Source: CAYZPB01 sp964480445 | GTDB lineage: Bacteria; Bacillota; Bacilli; Tepidibacillales; Tepidibacillaceae | NCBI GenBank assembly: GCA_964480445.1 | Contig: CAYZPB010000002.1 | Location: forward strand, 1-41,505 | DNA length: 41,505 nucleotides | Direction of reading: 5' to 3' | Shown: one piece after another, positions 7,497-15,859 of the stretch | Numbering within the stretch: position 1 is the first letter of the stretch | Layout of the letters: each line of letters begins with the position of its first letter | Program-made: the position numbers and the translations under genes | Notes under the pieces: model-generated | The model's input: only the letters and a program-made list of their open reading frames with translations | Database searches by the model: none | Told to the model about the DNA's origin: nothing

Positions 7497-8786
7497 ATGT
7501 TTATTGATAAAGCTAAGATTTATATAAAAGCTGGTGATGGCGGCGATGGGCAGATGTCTTTCCGCCGCGAAAAATTTGTACCTGATGGCGGCCCATGGGG
7601 CGGAGACGGTGGCAAGGGGGCAGACATTATTTTTCAAGTAGATGAAGGTTTGCGCACCCTGCTTGATTTCAGATATAAGAAACATTTTAGGGCAGAGCGA
7701 GGAGAACATGGTCGTAGCAAAGGGCAGTATGGTGCCGATGCAAAAGACCTACTTGTCCGTGTTCCGCCAGGCACCATGGTTTACGATGATGACACACAGG
7801 AGTTAATTGTTGATTTACTTCACCATGGAGATCGCTATATTATTGCGCGTGGTGGTCGCGGCGGACGGGGTAATATGCGTTTTGCAACGCAAACTAATCC
7901 GGCACCGTCATTTGCCGAAAAGGGCGAGCCTGGGCAGGAACGTTATATCGTCCTAGAACTTAAGGTACTAGCAGACGTTGGTCTGGCTGGCTTTCCTAGT
8001 GTCGGAAAATCGACCTTGTTAGGAGCAGTCTCTAGAGCACGGCCGAAGATTGCTGATTATCATTTTACGACGCTTACGCCCAATCTGGGTGTTGTCGCTG
8101 TTGATGATGAGCGCAGTTTTGTGATGGCCGATTTACCCGGATTAATCGAAGGGGCTTCACAAGGTGCAGGATTGGGTCACCAGTTTCTTCGTCATATTGA
8201 ACGGACACGAATTATTGTGCACGTGGTTGATATTGCTGCAATCGAGGGAAGGGACCCTTACGAAGATTGGTTAAAGATTAATCATGAGTTAGAAAATTAT
8301 CAGATTAACCTACTAGAGCGTCATCAGATAATTGCTGCTAACAAAATCGATCTACCTGGCGCCGAGGAGAACTTAGAAAAATTCCGCAAGCAGGTAGGGT
8401 CAGATTATGAAATCTATCCAATTTCTGCTGTGACGGGTGCTGGACTAAAAGAACTTAGATATGCTATTGCTGACAAGCTGGATGAACTTCCAAGCGAGGA
8501 GCTTTTGGAATTTCCCGAGGCAAGCGATGAGGATTATAAGGTTTATAAGTATGAACCTGAGGATGAAGGCTTTACGATTACCAAGGAAAACGATTTATTT
8601 GTCATTGAAAGCGCAAGAATTGAGAAGTTGTTCCAGATGACGAATTTTGAACAACGAGATGCAGCTCTGCGTTTTGCGCGGATTCTACGACAAATGGGCG
8701 TAGATGCTGAGCTACGCAAAATGGGCGCAGTTGATGGTGATAGTGTAAAAATAAGTGGCTATGAATTTGAGTTTATTGCGGAATAG
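7497..8786 (+). CDS. obg: Obg family GTPase
   Basis: Obg is an essential GTPase of late 50S ribosome assembly, also tied to stress and (p)ppGpp responses. The 429-residue product has the three standard domains. The Gly-rich OBG fold (1-158) includes DGGPWGGDGGKG. The G domain has GFPSVGKS at 165-172, DLPG at 212-215 and NKID at 282-285. The OCT domain occupies about 345-429. The ATG at 7497 follows GAGGAG. In Clostridia obg often follows rpmA, as here; the spo0B gene of Bacillus is absent. hom begins only 10 bases after the stop, so obg probably heads the operon that runs through nadE. Confidence 0.97.
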   Translation: MFIDKAKIYIKAGDGGDGQMSFRREKFVPDGGPWGGDGGKGADIIFQVDEGLRTLLDFRYKKHFRAERGEHGRSKGQYGADAKDLLVRVPPGTMVYDDDTQELIVDLLHHGDRYIIARGGRGGRGNMRFATQTNPAPSFAEKGEPGQERYIVLELKVLADVGLAGFPSVGKSTLLGAVSRARPKIADYHFTTLTPNLGVVAVDDERSFVMADLPGLIEGASQGAGLGHQFLRHIERTRIIVHVVDIAAIEGRDPYEDWLKINHELENYQINLLERHQIIAANKIDLPGAEENLEKFRKQVGSDYEIYPISAVTGAGLKELRYAIADKLDELPSEELLEFPEASDEDYKVYKYEPEDEGFTITKENDLFVIESARIEKLFQMTNFEQRDAALRFARILRQMGVDAELRKMGAVDGDSVKISGYEFEFIAE

Positions 8787-8796
8787 GGGGATAAAG

Positions 8797-10092
8797 ATGA
8801 AATTAGAGGAGATACAGGTCGGACTATTAGGATTAGGAACAGTAGGATCTGGCGTGATTAAGTTAATAGAAGGACATTCACAAGACTTACAGCAGAAGAC
8901 TAACACTTTAATTACAGTAAAAAAGGTGCTTGTACAGAGTCTGGATAAGGAGCGCGACGTGGAAATTGAGCCAGAGAAACTAACGCTTGATCCTTATGAA
9001 ATACTTGACGACCCAGAAATTGATGTGATTGTTGAGGTTATGGGCAATGTGGAAACGACTTTTAGATATTTGATGCATGCTTTAAAAGCAGGCAAGCATG
9101 TTGTAACTGCTAATAAGGATTTGGTAGCACGTCATGGTACGGAGCTAAAGGAACAGGCGCGTAAATACGAACGCAATATGTTTTATGAGGCTAGCGTAGC
9201 TGGTGGTATTCCAATTATTCGCTCACTAGTTGATGGGCTATCTGCTGATCGAATTACCAAAATTGTTGGTATTGTTAACGGTACTACTAACTACATCCTT
9301 TCTAAAATGAGTGAAGAGGGTGAATCTTTCGAGTCGATGTTGGAGACGGCACAAAGACTAGGCTATGCCGAGGCAAATCCAACAGCGGACATCGAGGGTA
9401 GTGATGCGGTAATGAAGATGGTGATTCTTAGTAGCTTAGCCTTTAATATGGATGTGAAGGTGCAAGACGTTTATGTTGAAGGAATTACTGATGTTACTGA
9501 GGCGGACATTGCTTTTGGTAACCAGCTTGGCTACGTAATTAAACTACTTGGTGTAGCAAAGCTGAACGACGACCAACTGGAAGTTAGTGTTCAGCCGACG
9601 CTTGTTCCGAAAAGACATCCGCTGGCAAAAATTGATGGGGTCAATAATGCAATCTACGTTTATGGCGAAGCGGTGGGTGAAACAATGTTTTATGGCCCAG
9701 GCGCTGGTCAATTACCGACAGCTACTGCGATTGTATCGGACCTGGTTAGTGTAGTAAATTACCATCGCCGCGGAATGTTTAAAATTAACACACCACCATA
9801 CCGCGAGCACAATATAAAAACTGATGAGATGATCGAACATCGTTACTTTATCCGTCTGCGAGTTATTGATCGAATCGGTGTTATGGCACAGATCACTCAT
9901 CTTTTTGCAGAAGCACAGATTAGCTTGCAGGAGGTTCTGCAACTACCGGACGAGGACGAGAGTCGAGCACAATTAATTATTATTACGCATGTAACGACGA
10001 AAGCGAAGATGAATAGTCTGCTTGGTGCGATTAAAAAATTAGATGTCGTTGAGGATGTAAATAGTGTTTATCCAGTTGAGGAGGGTGAGTAA
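8797..10092 (+). CDS. hom: Homoserine dehydrogenase
   Basis: This enzyme reduces aspartate semialdehyde to homoserine with NAD(P)H, the entry to threonine and methionine. From the ATG at 8797 the product is 431 residues, the normal monofunctional length. That start follows AGGGGG (8785-8790); an upstream frame extension into obg is rejected. Visible features are the Rossmann motif GLGTVG (12-17), the catalytic-domain stretch EASVAGGIPIIRSL with KIVGIVNGTTNYIL, and a C-terminal ACT domain in about the last 80 residues (RVIDRIGVMAQITHLFAE), consistent with threonine feedback control. No aspartokinase is fused or adjacent. thrC starts one base after the stop. Confidence 0.97.
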   Translation: MKLEEIQVGLLGLGTVGSGVIKLIEGHSQDLQQKTNTLITVKKVLVQSLDKERDVEIEPEKLTLDPYEILDDPEIDVIVEVMGNVETTFRYLMHALKAGKHVVTANKDLVARHGTELKEQARKYERNMFYEASVAGGIPIIRSLVDGLSADRITKIVGIVNGTTNYILSKMSEEGESFESMLETAQRLGYAEANPTADIEGSDAVMKMVILSSLAFNMDVKVQDVYVEGITDVTEADIAFGNQLGYVIKLLGVAKLNDDQLEVSVQPTLVPKRHPLAKIDGVNNAIYVYGEAVGETMFYGPGAGQLPTATAIVSDLVSVVNYHRRGMFKINTPPYREHNIKTDEMIEHRYFIRLRVIDRIGVMAQITHLFAEAQISLQEVLQLPDEDESRAQLIIITHVTTKAKMNSLLGAIKKLDVVEDVNSVYPVEEGE

Positions 10093-10093
10093 G

Positions 10094-11146
10094 ATGTGCT
10101 ATAAGGGTTTAATTGAAAAATACCACGAGTATTTACCAGTAACTGAAAAGACACCACGCTTGACACTTTATGAGGGCAATACCCCTTTAATTAAGGCAGA
10201 ACACCTTTCGGAAATGCTGGGCTTAGAGTTGTACTTAAAGTATGAGGGAATGAATCCGACAGGTTCCTTTAAGGACCGAGGGATGGTAATGGCAGTAGCG
10301 AAGGCACTGGAAGAAGGCAGTGACACTGTAATCTGCGCCTCAACGGGCAATACTTCAGCTGCTGCGAGTGCTTATGCTGCAAAGGCTGGGATTAAAAGCA
10401 TTATTGTAATTCCCGGTGGAAATATTGCTCTGGGTAAGCTTGCGCAGGCGATTGCTTATGGTGCAGAGGTTGTTTCAATTAAAGGAAACTTCGACCGTGC
10501 ACTAGATATTGTGCTTGAGCTTTCGCGCAATGAGAAATATACTTTGGTGAACTCGCTTAATCCCTTTAGGATTGAGGGACAGAAGACGGCGGCGTTTGAG
10601 ATTATTGATTGTTTAGGCGAAGCGCCTGATTATTTAGCAATTCCAGTTGGTAATGCGGGTAATATAACCGCTTACTGGCGAGGTTTTAGAGAATATCATG
10701 CAGCTAACAAAAGCAAGCAGCTACCAAAAATTATTGGTTTTGAAGCTGAGGGTGCGGCAGCGATTACGACTGGTAAACCGATCGAGTTTCCAGAAACGAT
10801 AGCAACGGCAATTCGCATCGGTAACCCTGCAAGCTGGGAGGGTGCAACCACGGCAGCCAAGGATTCAGGAGGTCTGATTGATTTTGTTACGGACCAGGAA
10901 ATACTTGCAGCCTATAAACTGTTGGCGAAGACGGAGGGAGTTTTTGCAGAGCCGGCTTCAGCAGCCTCTCTAGCTGGTATTATTAAAAAGAAAGAAGCAG
11001 GTTATTTTGCTGGCGGTGAAAGTGTTGTTGCTGTATTGACAGGTCATGGCTTAAAGGATCCAAATGTTGCAATAAAAATGGTTGATAAAGAGATTGTGGA
11101 AATTGAGTCGGATTATGATGCAGTTTTAGCTGCAATAAAATCTTAA
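10094..11146 (+). CDS. thrC: Threonine synthase
   Basis: Threonine synthase converts O-phosphohomoserine to threonine using pyridoxal phosphate. From the ATG at 10094 the product is 350 residues, the compact class seen in Bacillus. The cofactor lysine is Lys60 in NPTGSFKDRGM. A phosphate-binding ASTGNTSAAASAYAA loop and the family's GNAGNITAYW segment are present, and the C-terminus has the fold-type II EPASAASLAG stretch. The ribosome binding site GAGGAGGGTG overlaps the end of hom, and an in-frame extension into hom is rejected. It is the second gene of hom-thrC-thrB. Confidence 0.97.
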   Translation: MCYKGLIEKYHEYLPVTEKTPRLTLYEGNTPLIKAEHLSEMLGLELYLKYEGMNPTGSFKDRGMVMAVAKALEEGSDTVICASTGNTSAAASAYAAKAGIKSIIVIPGGNIALGKLAQAIAYGAEVVSIKGNFDRALDIVLELSRNEKYTLVNSLNPFRIEGQKTAAFEIIDCLGEAPDYLAIPVGNAGNITAYWRGFREYHAANKSKQLPKIIGFEAEGAAAITTGKPIEFPETIATAIRIGNPASWEGATTAAKDSGGLIDFVTDQEILAAYKLLAKTEGVFAEPASAASLAGIIKKKEAGYFAGGESVVAVLTGHGLKDPNVAIKMVDKEIVEIESDYDAVLAAIKS

Positions 11147-11160
11147 GGAGTGCAAAGCGG

Positions 11161-12096
11161 ATGAGTGTTGAGGGAGAAATGCATGAACTTCGCGTACCTG
11201 CGACGACAGCTAACTTAGGACCAGGTTTCGATAGCTTCGGTCTAGCGCTTTCGCTTTTTCTGCGAATCCGCTTTCGTAAGGCGGAAAAGACAGAATTTCG
11301 CTTAGTCGGCGAACAGTTGGCTTCTTTACCAGCAAACACGAATAATTTAATCTATCAAACGATTCAGCACCTGTATAAGTTGGAAGGTAAGTCGGTACCA
11401 AATCTAGAGTTAGAGATTTCAAGCGACATCCCACTTGCACGTGGCTTAGGGAGTAGCGGCTCGGCGATTGTTGGTGGACTTTTTATCGCTAACCATTTAT
11501 TAGGAAAGCCATATACTCGTGAGCAGTTATTTCAGATTGCAGTTCAACTAGAGGGACACTCTGATAATGTAGGCGCTTCGATGTTTGGCGGATTTGTTGT
11601 AACAAGCTCCAATGGGCTTAAGGATTCTCTAGCTGTGAACTTACCCTTTCCAGAGCAGCTTAAGATTGTTCTATTAATTCCCGATGAGCGCATTACAACA
11701 AAAGCGGCACGGGGTTTAATTCCAGAGCAAATTCCACTGGCCGATGTTTCCTATAATATCGGGCATGCTTCTTTAATGCTTGCTTACTTGCTAACTGGCG
11801 AGCTGGATAAGCTGAGTCTAGCAATGCGCGATCGTGTGCATCAGCCATATCGAGCAAGGAGCATTAAAGGTTTGAACCGTGCTGTTGAACTGGCAGCCGA
11901 ATCAGGAAGCTTTAGCGCAGTTTTAAGTGGTGCGGGACCGACAATTTTGTTTTTGGCAACCAGTGAGCACTTGCCTGAGGTTTATCAGGCAATTGAGCAG
12001 ATTATGGAAGAAGAGAAGATTACGGGGCAGGTCTTAACTGTTGAGCATGTTGAGCAGGGCGTTACTATCGTTGAAGGAGCTGACAAAAATGGATAA
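11161..12096 (+). CDS. thrB: Homoserine kinase
   Basis: This GHMP-family kinase phosphorylates homoserine, providing the substrate of ThrC. The 311-residue product shows the N-terminal RVPATTANLGPGFDSFG signature, the ATP-binding motif PLARGLGSSGSAI and the C-terminal AVLSGAGPTILF motif. I use the ATG at 11161, preceded by AAGGAG. A second ATG at 11179 has a purine-rich GAGGGA just before it and would give a product beginning MHELRVPA, closer to the typical family start, so it remains possible. The last 8 bases overlap nadE. Confidence 0.96.
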   Translation: MSVEGEMHELRVPATTANLGPGFDSFGLALSLFLRIRFRKAEKTEFRLVGEQLASLPANTNNLIYQTIQHLYKLEGKSVPNLELEISSDIPLARGLGSSGSAIVGGLFIANHLLGKPYTREQLFQIAVQLEGHSDNVGASMFGGFVVTSSNGLKDSLAVNLPFPEQLKIVLLIPDERITTKAARGLIPEQIPLADVSYNIGHASLMLAYLLTGELDKLSLAMRDRVHQPYRARSIKGLNRAVELAAESGSFSAVLSGAGPTILFLATSEHLPEVYQAIEQIMEEEKITGQVLTVEHVEQGVTIVEGADKNG

Positions 12097-12841
12097 ATTT
12101 GCTTTAAAACTGGAAGAGTATCAACAATCTGTTGCTAGAGATTGTCAGCAACGGATTGATTATATTGCTGATTATGTTGCGGGAGCTGGCGCTTCAGGCG
12201 TGGTTATTGGCATCTCCGGTGGAATTGATAGTGCGGTTGCAGCTGCCTTAGCTGTAAAAGCGCTTGGGCAGGATCGAGTCTTAGGAATCTGGATGCCTGT
12301 ATTTTCTGATCAACATCATTTTGTTGATGCCAAGTTACTAGCGGAACATCTTGGAATCAACCTAATTACGATTGATTTAAGTGAAAGCTACACAGTTATT
12401 TTAGAAGAACTTACTAAACAAGGCGAGCTAGACGAAGTTTTAAAAGGCAATATTAAAGCACGTCTACGCATGACGGCACTTTATACAATCGCTGGTCAAC
12501 GTCGCTATTTAGTTTCTGATACAAGCAATTATTCGGAGTTATACATAGGTTATATGACGAAGGGTGGCGATGGTTTAGCAGACTATAATCCGCTCGCCAC
12601 ACTGACTAAACACCAAGTACGAATACTGGCAGCTTATCTTCAACTACCCCAGCAGATAATCAACAAAACTCCTTCCGCTGATCTGTGGGAGGGGCAGACT
12701 GATGAGGGTGAGATGGGTTTCTCTTATTATGAGCTGGACAAATACTTGCTAACTGGCGAGGGCAACCCGATGGTGATTAAGCGAATCGAGACCTTGCATC
12801 GAATAAGTGAACATAAGAGAAGTTTGATTCCTGGTATTTAA
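12089..12841 (+). CDS. nadE: NH3-dependent NAD+ synthetase
   Basis: NadE converts deamido-NAD+ to NAD+ using ATP and ammonia. The 250-residue product matches the short ammonia-dependent type and lacks the N-terminal glutaminase domain. The PP-loop motif SGGIDS is at 43-48 within GISGGIDSAVAAALA; the downstream TSNYSELYIGYMTKGGDG and PSADLWEGQTDE motifs are characteristic. The ATG at 12089 follows GAAGGAG (12073-12079) and lies inside the end of thrB, so the two genes are coupled. Sitting behind the threonine genes is an unusual place for nadE. The next operon has its own promoter immediately downstream. Confidence 0.96.
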   Translation: MDKFALKLEEYQQSVARDCQQRIDYIADYVAGAGASGVVIGISGGIDSAVAAALAVKALGQDRVLGIWMPVFSDQHHFVDAKLLAEHLGINLITIDLSESYTVILEELTKQGELDEVLKGNIKARLRMTALYTIAGQRRYLVSDTSNYSELYIGYMTKGGDGLADYNPLATLTKHQVRILAAYLQLPQQIINKTPSADLWEGQTDEGEMGFSYYELDKYLLTGEGNPMVIKRIETLHRISEHKRSLIPGI

Positions 12842-12846
12842 ACGAC

Positions 12847-12890
12847 TTTAAATATACATTTGTATTTGGTATAATGCAAATGTATGTTCG
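12847..12890 (+). promoter_or_regulatory. ruvC operon promoter with overlapping inverted repeat and LexA-like site
   Basis: An extended -10 element, TGG followed by TATAAT (12870-12875), has a weak -35-like TTTAAA (12847-12852) 17 bases upstream. A perfect 9-bp inverted repeat, ATACATTTG (12854-12862) and CAAATGTAT (12877-12885), brackets the -10 box. The bases 12877-12890, CAAATGTATGTTCG, match the Bacillus LexA box in part, with an intact right half (GTTCG) and a degenerate left half. The promoter is well supported; the operator role is a hypothesis. Confidence 0.65.
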
Positions 12891-12927
12891 TATTTTATAG
12901 TCGATTTTGAATGAAGGTGGAGAGCAG

Positions 12928-13425
12928 ATGATTGTTCTTGGTTTTGACCCAGGGATTGCGATAGTTGGCTTTGGTGTAATTGAAGTTGCTGGCAGCGTCA
13001 TTAGACCAGTACAATATGGTGCTATTCAAACGAAAGCTACTTCAGATTCTACAAGGCGCTTACAACAAATATATGATAGCGCCTTTGAACTTATTGCCTG
13101 CTATAAACCAGAGACGATTGCGATTGAAAAACTTTTTTTTAACAAAAACATTACAACGGCTATGAATGTTAGTGAAGCACGTGGGGTCTTACTACTTGCG
13201 GCAGCTAAGCATTTGTTGCCGGTTTATGAATATACACCACTACAGGTTAAACAGGCCCTGGTTGGTTACGGGCGAGCAGAAAAGGCTCAGGTCCAGGAAA
13301 TGGTGAAAGTACTTTTAAAATTGAAAGAACGGCCTCGCCCAGATGATGTGGCAGATGCCCTAGCGATTGCAATTTGTCACGCTAATTCTCACAAAATGGA
13401 GAGTCGGCTGAGAGGAGCAGAATAG
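12928..13425 (+). CDS. ruvC: Holliday junction resolvase RuvC
   Basis: RuvC cuts Holliday junctions symmetrically during recombination repair. From the ATG at 12928, five bases after the purine-rich AAGGTGGAG, the product is 165 residues, the normal length. An in-frame TTG at 12907 is rejected because it precedes the ribosome binding site. The four acidic catalytic residues are all present: Asp7 in GFDPGIAIVGFG, Glu67 in AIEKLFF, and Asp140 and Asp143 in RPRPDDVADALAIA. The ruvA ATG starts immediately after the stop. Bacillus species lack ruvC and use RecU, so its presence points to Clostridia or a similar lineage. Confidence 0.97.
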   Translation: MIVLGFDPGIAIVGFGVIEVAGSVIRPVQYGAIQTKATSDSTRRLQQIYDSAFELIACYKPETIAIEKLFFNKNITTAMNVSEARGVLLLAAAKHLLPVYEYTPLQVKQALVGYGRAEKAQVQEMVKVLLKLKERPRPDDVADALAIAICHANSHKMESRLRGAE

Positions 13426-14040
13426 ATGATTGATTTTGTGCAGGGAAGTGTAGCCGCTGTTGAGAGCGATAGTGTAATCATTAATGTTAATGGAATTGGT
13501 TACAAGATTTTTGTTGCGCATCCCGAGAACTTTAAATCACTAATTGGACAGACTGAACTGCTTTATACTCACCATCACATGCGTGATGATTGGATGGGGC
13601 TCTATGGCTTTTGTGATTTAGATGAGCGCTTACTATTTAGACTGCTACTCAATGTTTCTGGTATTGGTCCTAAAGTGGCAATGACAATTATGCAGGAGGC
13701 TAAACCTTTGCAGATAATTGCGGCAATTGAACGCGAGGATGAAGCGACCTTAATGCTGTTACCAGGTGTTGGTAAGAAGACAGCACAGCGCATTATTTTG
13801 GATTTAAAGGATCGGATTAAGGAACTAAATATAGTAGTTATAGATGATGGCGAACATTGCAAGCTTCAAACAGTTGACTATAAGCAAGAGAGCAGTGAAT
13901 TAAGTGATGCACTTAAAGGACTTGGTTATCAAGATTACGAGATCAAAAAGATTCTGCTAGGACTTAGTGCTGAGCTCGCAGCGGGCGAACCGATCGACTC
14001 ATTAATTAAGAAGTCTTTAAAAATCTTGATGAAGGGCTAG
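13426..14040 (+). CDS. ruvA: Holliday junction DNA helicase subunit RuvA
   Basis: RuvA binds the four-way junction and loads the RuvB motor. The 204-residue product has the expected three parts: an N-terminal OB domain (1-63), tandem helix-hairpin-helix motifs (LLNVSGIGPKVAMTIM and LLPGVGKKTAQRIIL, about 75-125) and a C-terminal RuvB-binding domain (about 155-204, LKGLGYQDYEI) after a variable linker. The ATG follows the ruvC stop without a gap and has AGAGGAG upstream, indicating coupled translation. ruvB follows after 11 bases. Confidence 0.97.
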   Translation: MIDFVQGSVAAVESDSVIINVNGIGYKIFVAHPENFKSLIGQTELLYTHHHMRDDWMGLYGFCDLDERLLFRLLLNVSGIGPKVAMTIMQEAKPLQIIAAIEREDEATLMLLPGVGKKTAQRIILDLKDRIKELNIVVIDDGEHCKLQTVDYKQESSELSDALKGLGYQDYEIKKILLGLSAELAAGEPIDSLIKKSLKILMKG

Positions 14041-14051
14041 GGGGTTAAGTC

Positions 14052-15086
14052 ATGGAAGAACGCATTATAACATCTGATTTGTTGCCTGCGGATCAAGCTG
14101 AGGAATTTAGTCTGCGACCACGTTACCTATCCGAGTACATAGGACAGAAACGCGTTAAGGAGAATTTGAAAATTTTTATAGAGGCAGCCAAACTACGTTC
14201 TGAGGCGCTTGATCATGTTCTGCTTTACGGTCCGCCAGGACTGGGCAAGACAACCTTATCCAATATTATTGCTAATGAGCTTGCTGTTTCGATTCGTACA
14301 ACCTCTGGTCCGGCGATTGAAAGAGCGGGCGATCTTGCTGCGATTCTGACCAATCTTGAAGACGGCGATGTCCTATTTATTGATGAGATTCATCGTTTAA
14401 ATCGTACTGTCGAGGAGATTCTGTACCCGGCTATGGAGGATTTTGTACTTGATATAATTCTTGGAAAAGGGCCGAGTGCGCGAACAGTAAGAATCGATTT
14501 GCCACGCTTTACATTAATTGGTGCTACTACTCGTGCAGGCTTACTATCAGCACCACTTCGTGATCGTTTTGGAGTAATCAGTCGTTTAGAATATTACACA
14601 CAGGATGAGCTCTACGAAATTGTGGTCCGGTCTGCTGAGTTAATAGATGTGGAAATTGTTGCTGAGGCAGCACAGGAGATTGCTCTGCGCTCGCGGGGTA
14701 CACCACGTGTAGCGAACCGCCTACTGAAGCGGGTGCGAGATTTTGCACAGGTGATAGGCGATGGTGTAATTACTGAGGATGTTGCCTGTAAAGCACTGAC
14801 AAGTATTCAAGTAGATCAATTAGGACTTGATAATATCGACCATAAGCTGCTGTTAATGATAATTGATTATTATAATGGTGGTCCGGTCGGCATTGATACA
14901 ATCGCAGCATCAATTGGTGAAGAAGCAACAACGATTGAGGATGTCTACGAGCCATACTTGCTGCAGATAGGCTTATTGCAACGTACGCAACGTGGCCGGA
15001 TGGTAACCGAGCTGGCATATCAGCATCTTGGTAGAGAGATACCACACACAAAAGAAAACGAAAAGGATGAGAAGACAGATGAATGA
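14052..15086 (+). CDS. ruvB: Holliday junction branch migration ATPase RuvB
   Basis: RuvB is the hexameric AAA+ motor that drives branch migration. The 344-residue product has the N-terminal LRPRYLSEYIGQ motif, Walker A GPPGLGKTT at 60-68, Walker B LFIDEIHR with Asp111 and Glu112, sensor 1 (TLIGATTRAG), the arginine-finger region APLRDRFG and a C-terminal winged-helix domain (about 260-330). The ribosome binding site is AGGGGGTTAAG. Its last 8 bases overlap the CYTH gene, so that gene is probably translated by coupling. Confidence 0.98.
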   Translation: MEERIITSDLLPADQAEEFSLRPRYLSEYIGQKRVKENLKIFIEAAKLRSEALDHVLLYGPPGLGKTTLSNIIANELAVSIRTTSGPAIERAGDLAAILTNLEDGDVLFIDEIHRLNRTVEEILYPAMEDFVLDIILGKGPSARTVRIDLPRFTLIGATTRAGLLSAPLRDRFGVISRLEYYTQDELYEIVVRSAELIDVEIVAEAAQEIALRSRGTPRVANRLLKRVRDFAQVIGDGVITEDVACKALTSIQVDQLGLDNIDHKLLLMIIDYYNGGPVGIDTIAASIGEEATTIEDVYEPYLLQIGLLQRTQRGRMVTELAYQHLGREIPHTKENEKDEKTDE

Positions 15087-15705
15087 GATGGAAAATTTGC
15101 TGAATGAGCAAAAAACTGAACTAGAGATTGAATATAAGGCAATGCTTGAAGCAGATCGCTACGAGGAGCTACTAGAATTTTTTGCAGAATTTACTGACAA
15201 AGTGGACTCTTACACTCAGACTAACTATTATTTCGACACCGCAGATAAGTTGTTAATTAATCAGGGTATTTGCGTGCGTTTGCGGAATGTTGGTGAGAGC
15301 TGGCTATTTCAGGTTAAAATTCCAAAGGAGAGCAAAGGGGAATATAATGAGCAGGTTGAAATTGAAACTGAGGTCCCAACTTTACTAGCCGGTGAATTTA
15401 TTAAAAATGGGATTGTTAAAGATAATCAACTTCTGCAAAACATAGCTGTACTTGGTGAATATCTTGGTGAGAGTTTAGAAATGGTTGGCACCCTAGTTAC
15501 CGTTCGTCAGGATTACAAATTCTATACTGATACGATTAGCATTGATAAAAGCAGTTACCTTGATGTTGTCGATTATGAGCTAGAATGGGAAACAACAAAT
15601 CATCATTTTGTTCGTTATATGTTTGACTATTTAGGTTTAACACCAGTAAAAAATGTTGGCAAGATTACACGTTTTCTTGATCGCTTAAATCGTCAGAATA
15701 GATAG
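15079..15705 (+). CDS. CYTH-domain protein (YjbK-like triphosphate tunnel metalloenzyme)
   Basis: This is a CYTH superfamily protein of 208 residues from the ATG at 15079 (a second in-frame ATG is at 15088). The diagnostic ExExK motif is present as EIEYK, in the first beta strand at about residues 15-19. It is followed by the family's YFDTADKLL segment, LRLR-like strand residues (GICVRLRN), an ELEW strand and alternating charged beta strands that would form the tunnel. Family members hydrolyse inorganic triphosphate or other triphosphates, or make cAMP; the substrate cannot be told from sequence. Closest in style is Bacillus YjbK. It overlaps ruvB by 8 bases, an unusual neighbour. No terminator is visible after it. 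Confidence 0.82.
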   Translation: MNEMENLLNEQKTELEIEYKAMLEADRYEELLEFFAEFTDKVDSYTQTNYYFDTADKLLINQGICVRLRNVGESWLFQVKIPKESKGEYNEQVEIETEVPTLLAGEFIKNGIVKDNQLLQNIAVLGEYLGESLEMVGTLVTVRQDYKFYTDTISIDKSSYLDVVDYELEWETTNHHFVRYMFDYLGLTPVKNVGKITRFLDRLNRQNR

Positions 15706-15729
15706 GATAAGAATAAAACTAAGTAATCC

Positions 15730-15758
15730 TTGCTATTTACTAGCAAAAAGCATAAAAT
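15730..15758 (+). promoter_or_regulatory. Candidate promoter of the branched-chain amino acid operon
   Basis: TTGCTA (15730-15735) and TAAAAT (15753-15758) are separated by 17 bases. The -35 box is one arm of a perfect inverted repeat, TTGCTA and TAGCAA (15741-15746), with a 5-base spacer, which could be an operator overlapping the promoter. The hairpin is followed by A, not T, so it is not a terminator for the upstream genes. Transcription from here would give a leader of roughly 130 bases before ilvN. Confidence 0.5.
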
Positions 15759-15793
15759 GTTATAAATTTATATAAATAGTCAGATAATTTAGA

Positions 15794-15859
15794 ATTTATG
15801 ATATTTGATTTTATAGATAAAGATTTATGACTTGAAAGACAAGGATTTATGACTCGAAA
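15794..15859 (+). repeat. Repeated ATTTATGA elements in the ilvN leader
   Basis: The 8-mer ATTTATGA occurs at 15794-15801, 15823-15830 and 15845-15852. The last two belong to a 16-base direct repeat, GATTTATGACTTGAAA (15822-15837) and GATTTATGACTCGAAA (15844-15859), which differ at one base and start 22 bases apart, about two helical turns. No T-box signature or branched-chain codon-rich leader peptide is present. Function unknown; a protein-binding site is possible. Confidence 0.6.

Noticed and set aside
15730..15750. Hairpin TTGCTA/TAGCAA as a terminator of the ruv operon
   Set aside because: The stem is only 6 bp and is followed by A residues, not T.
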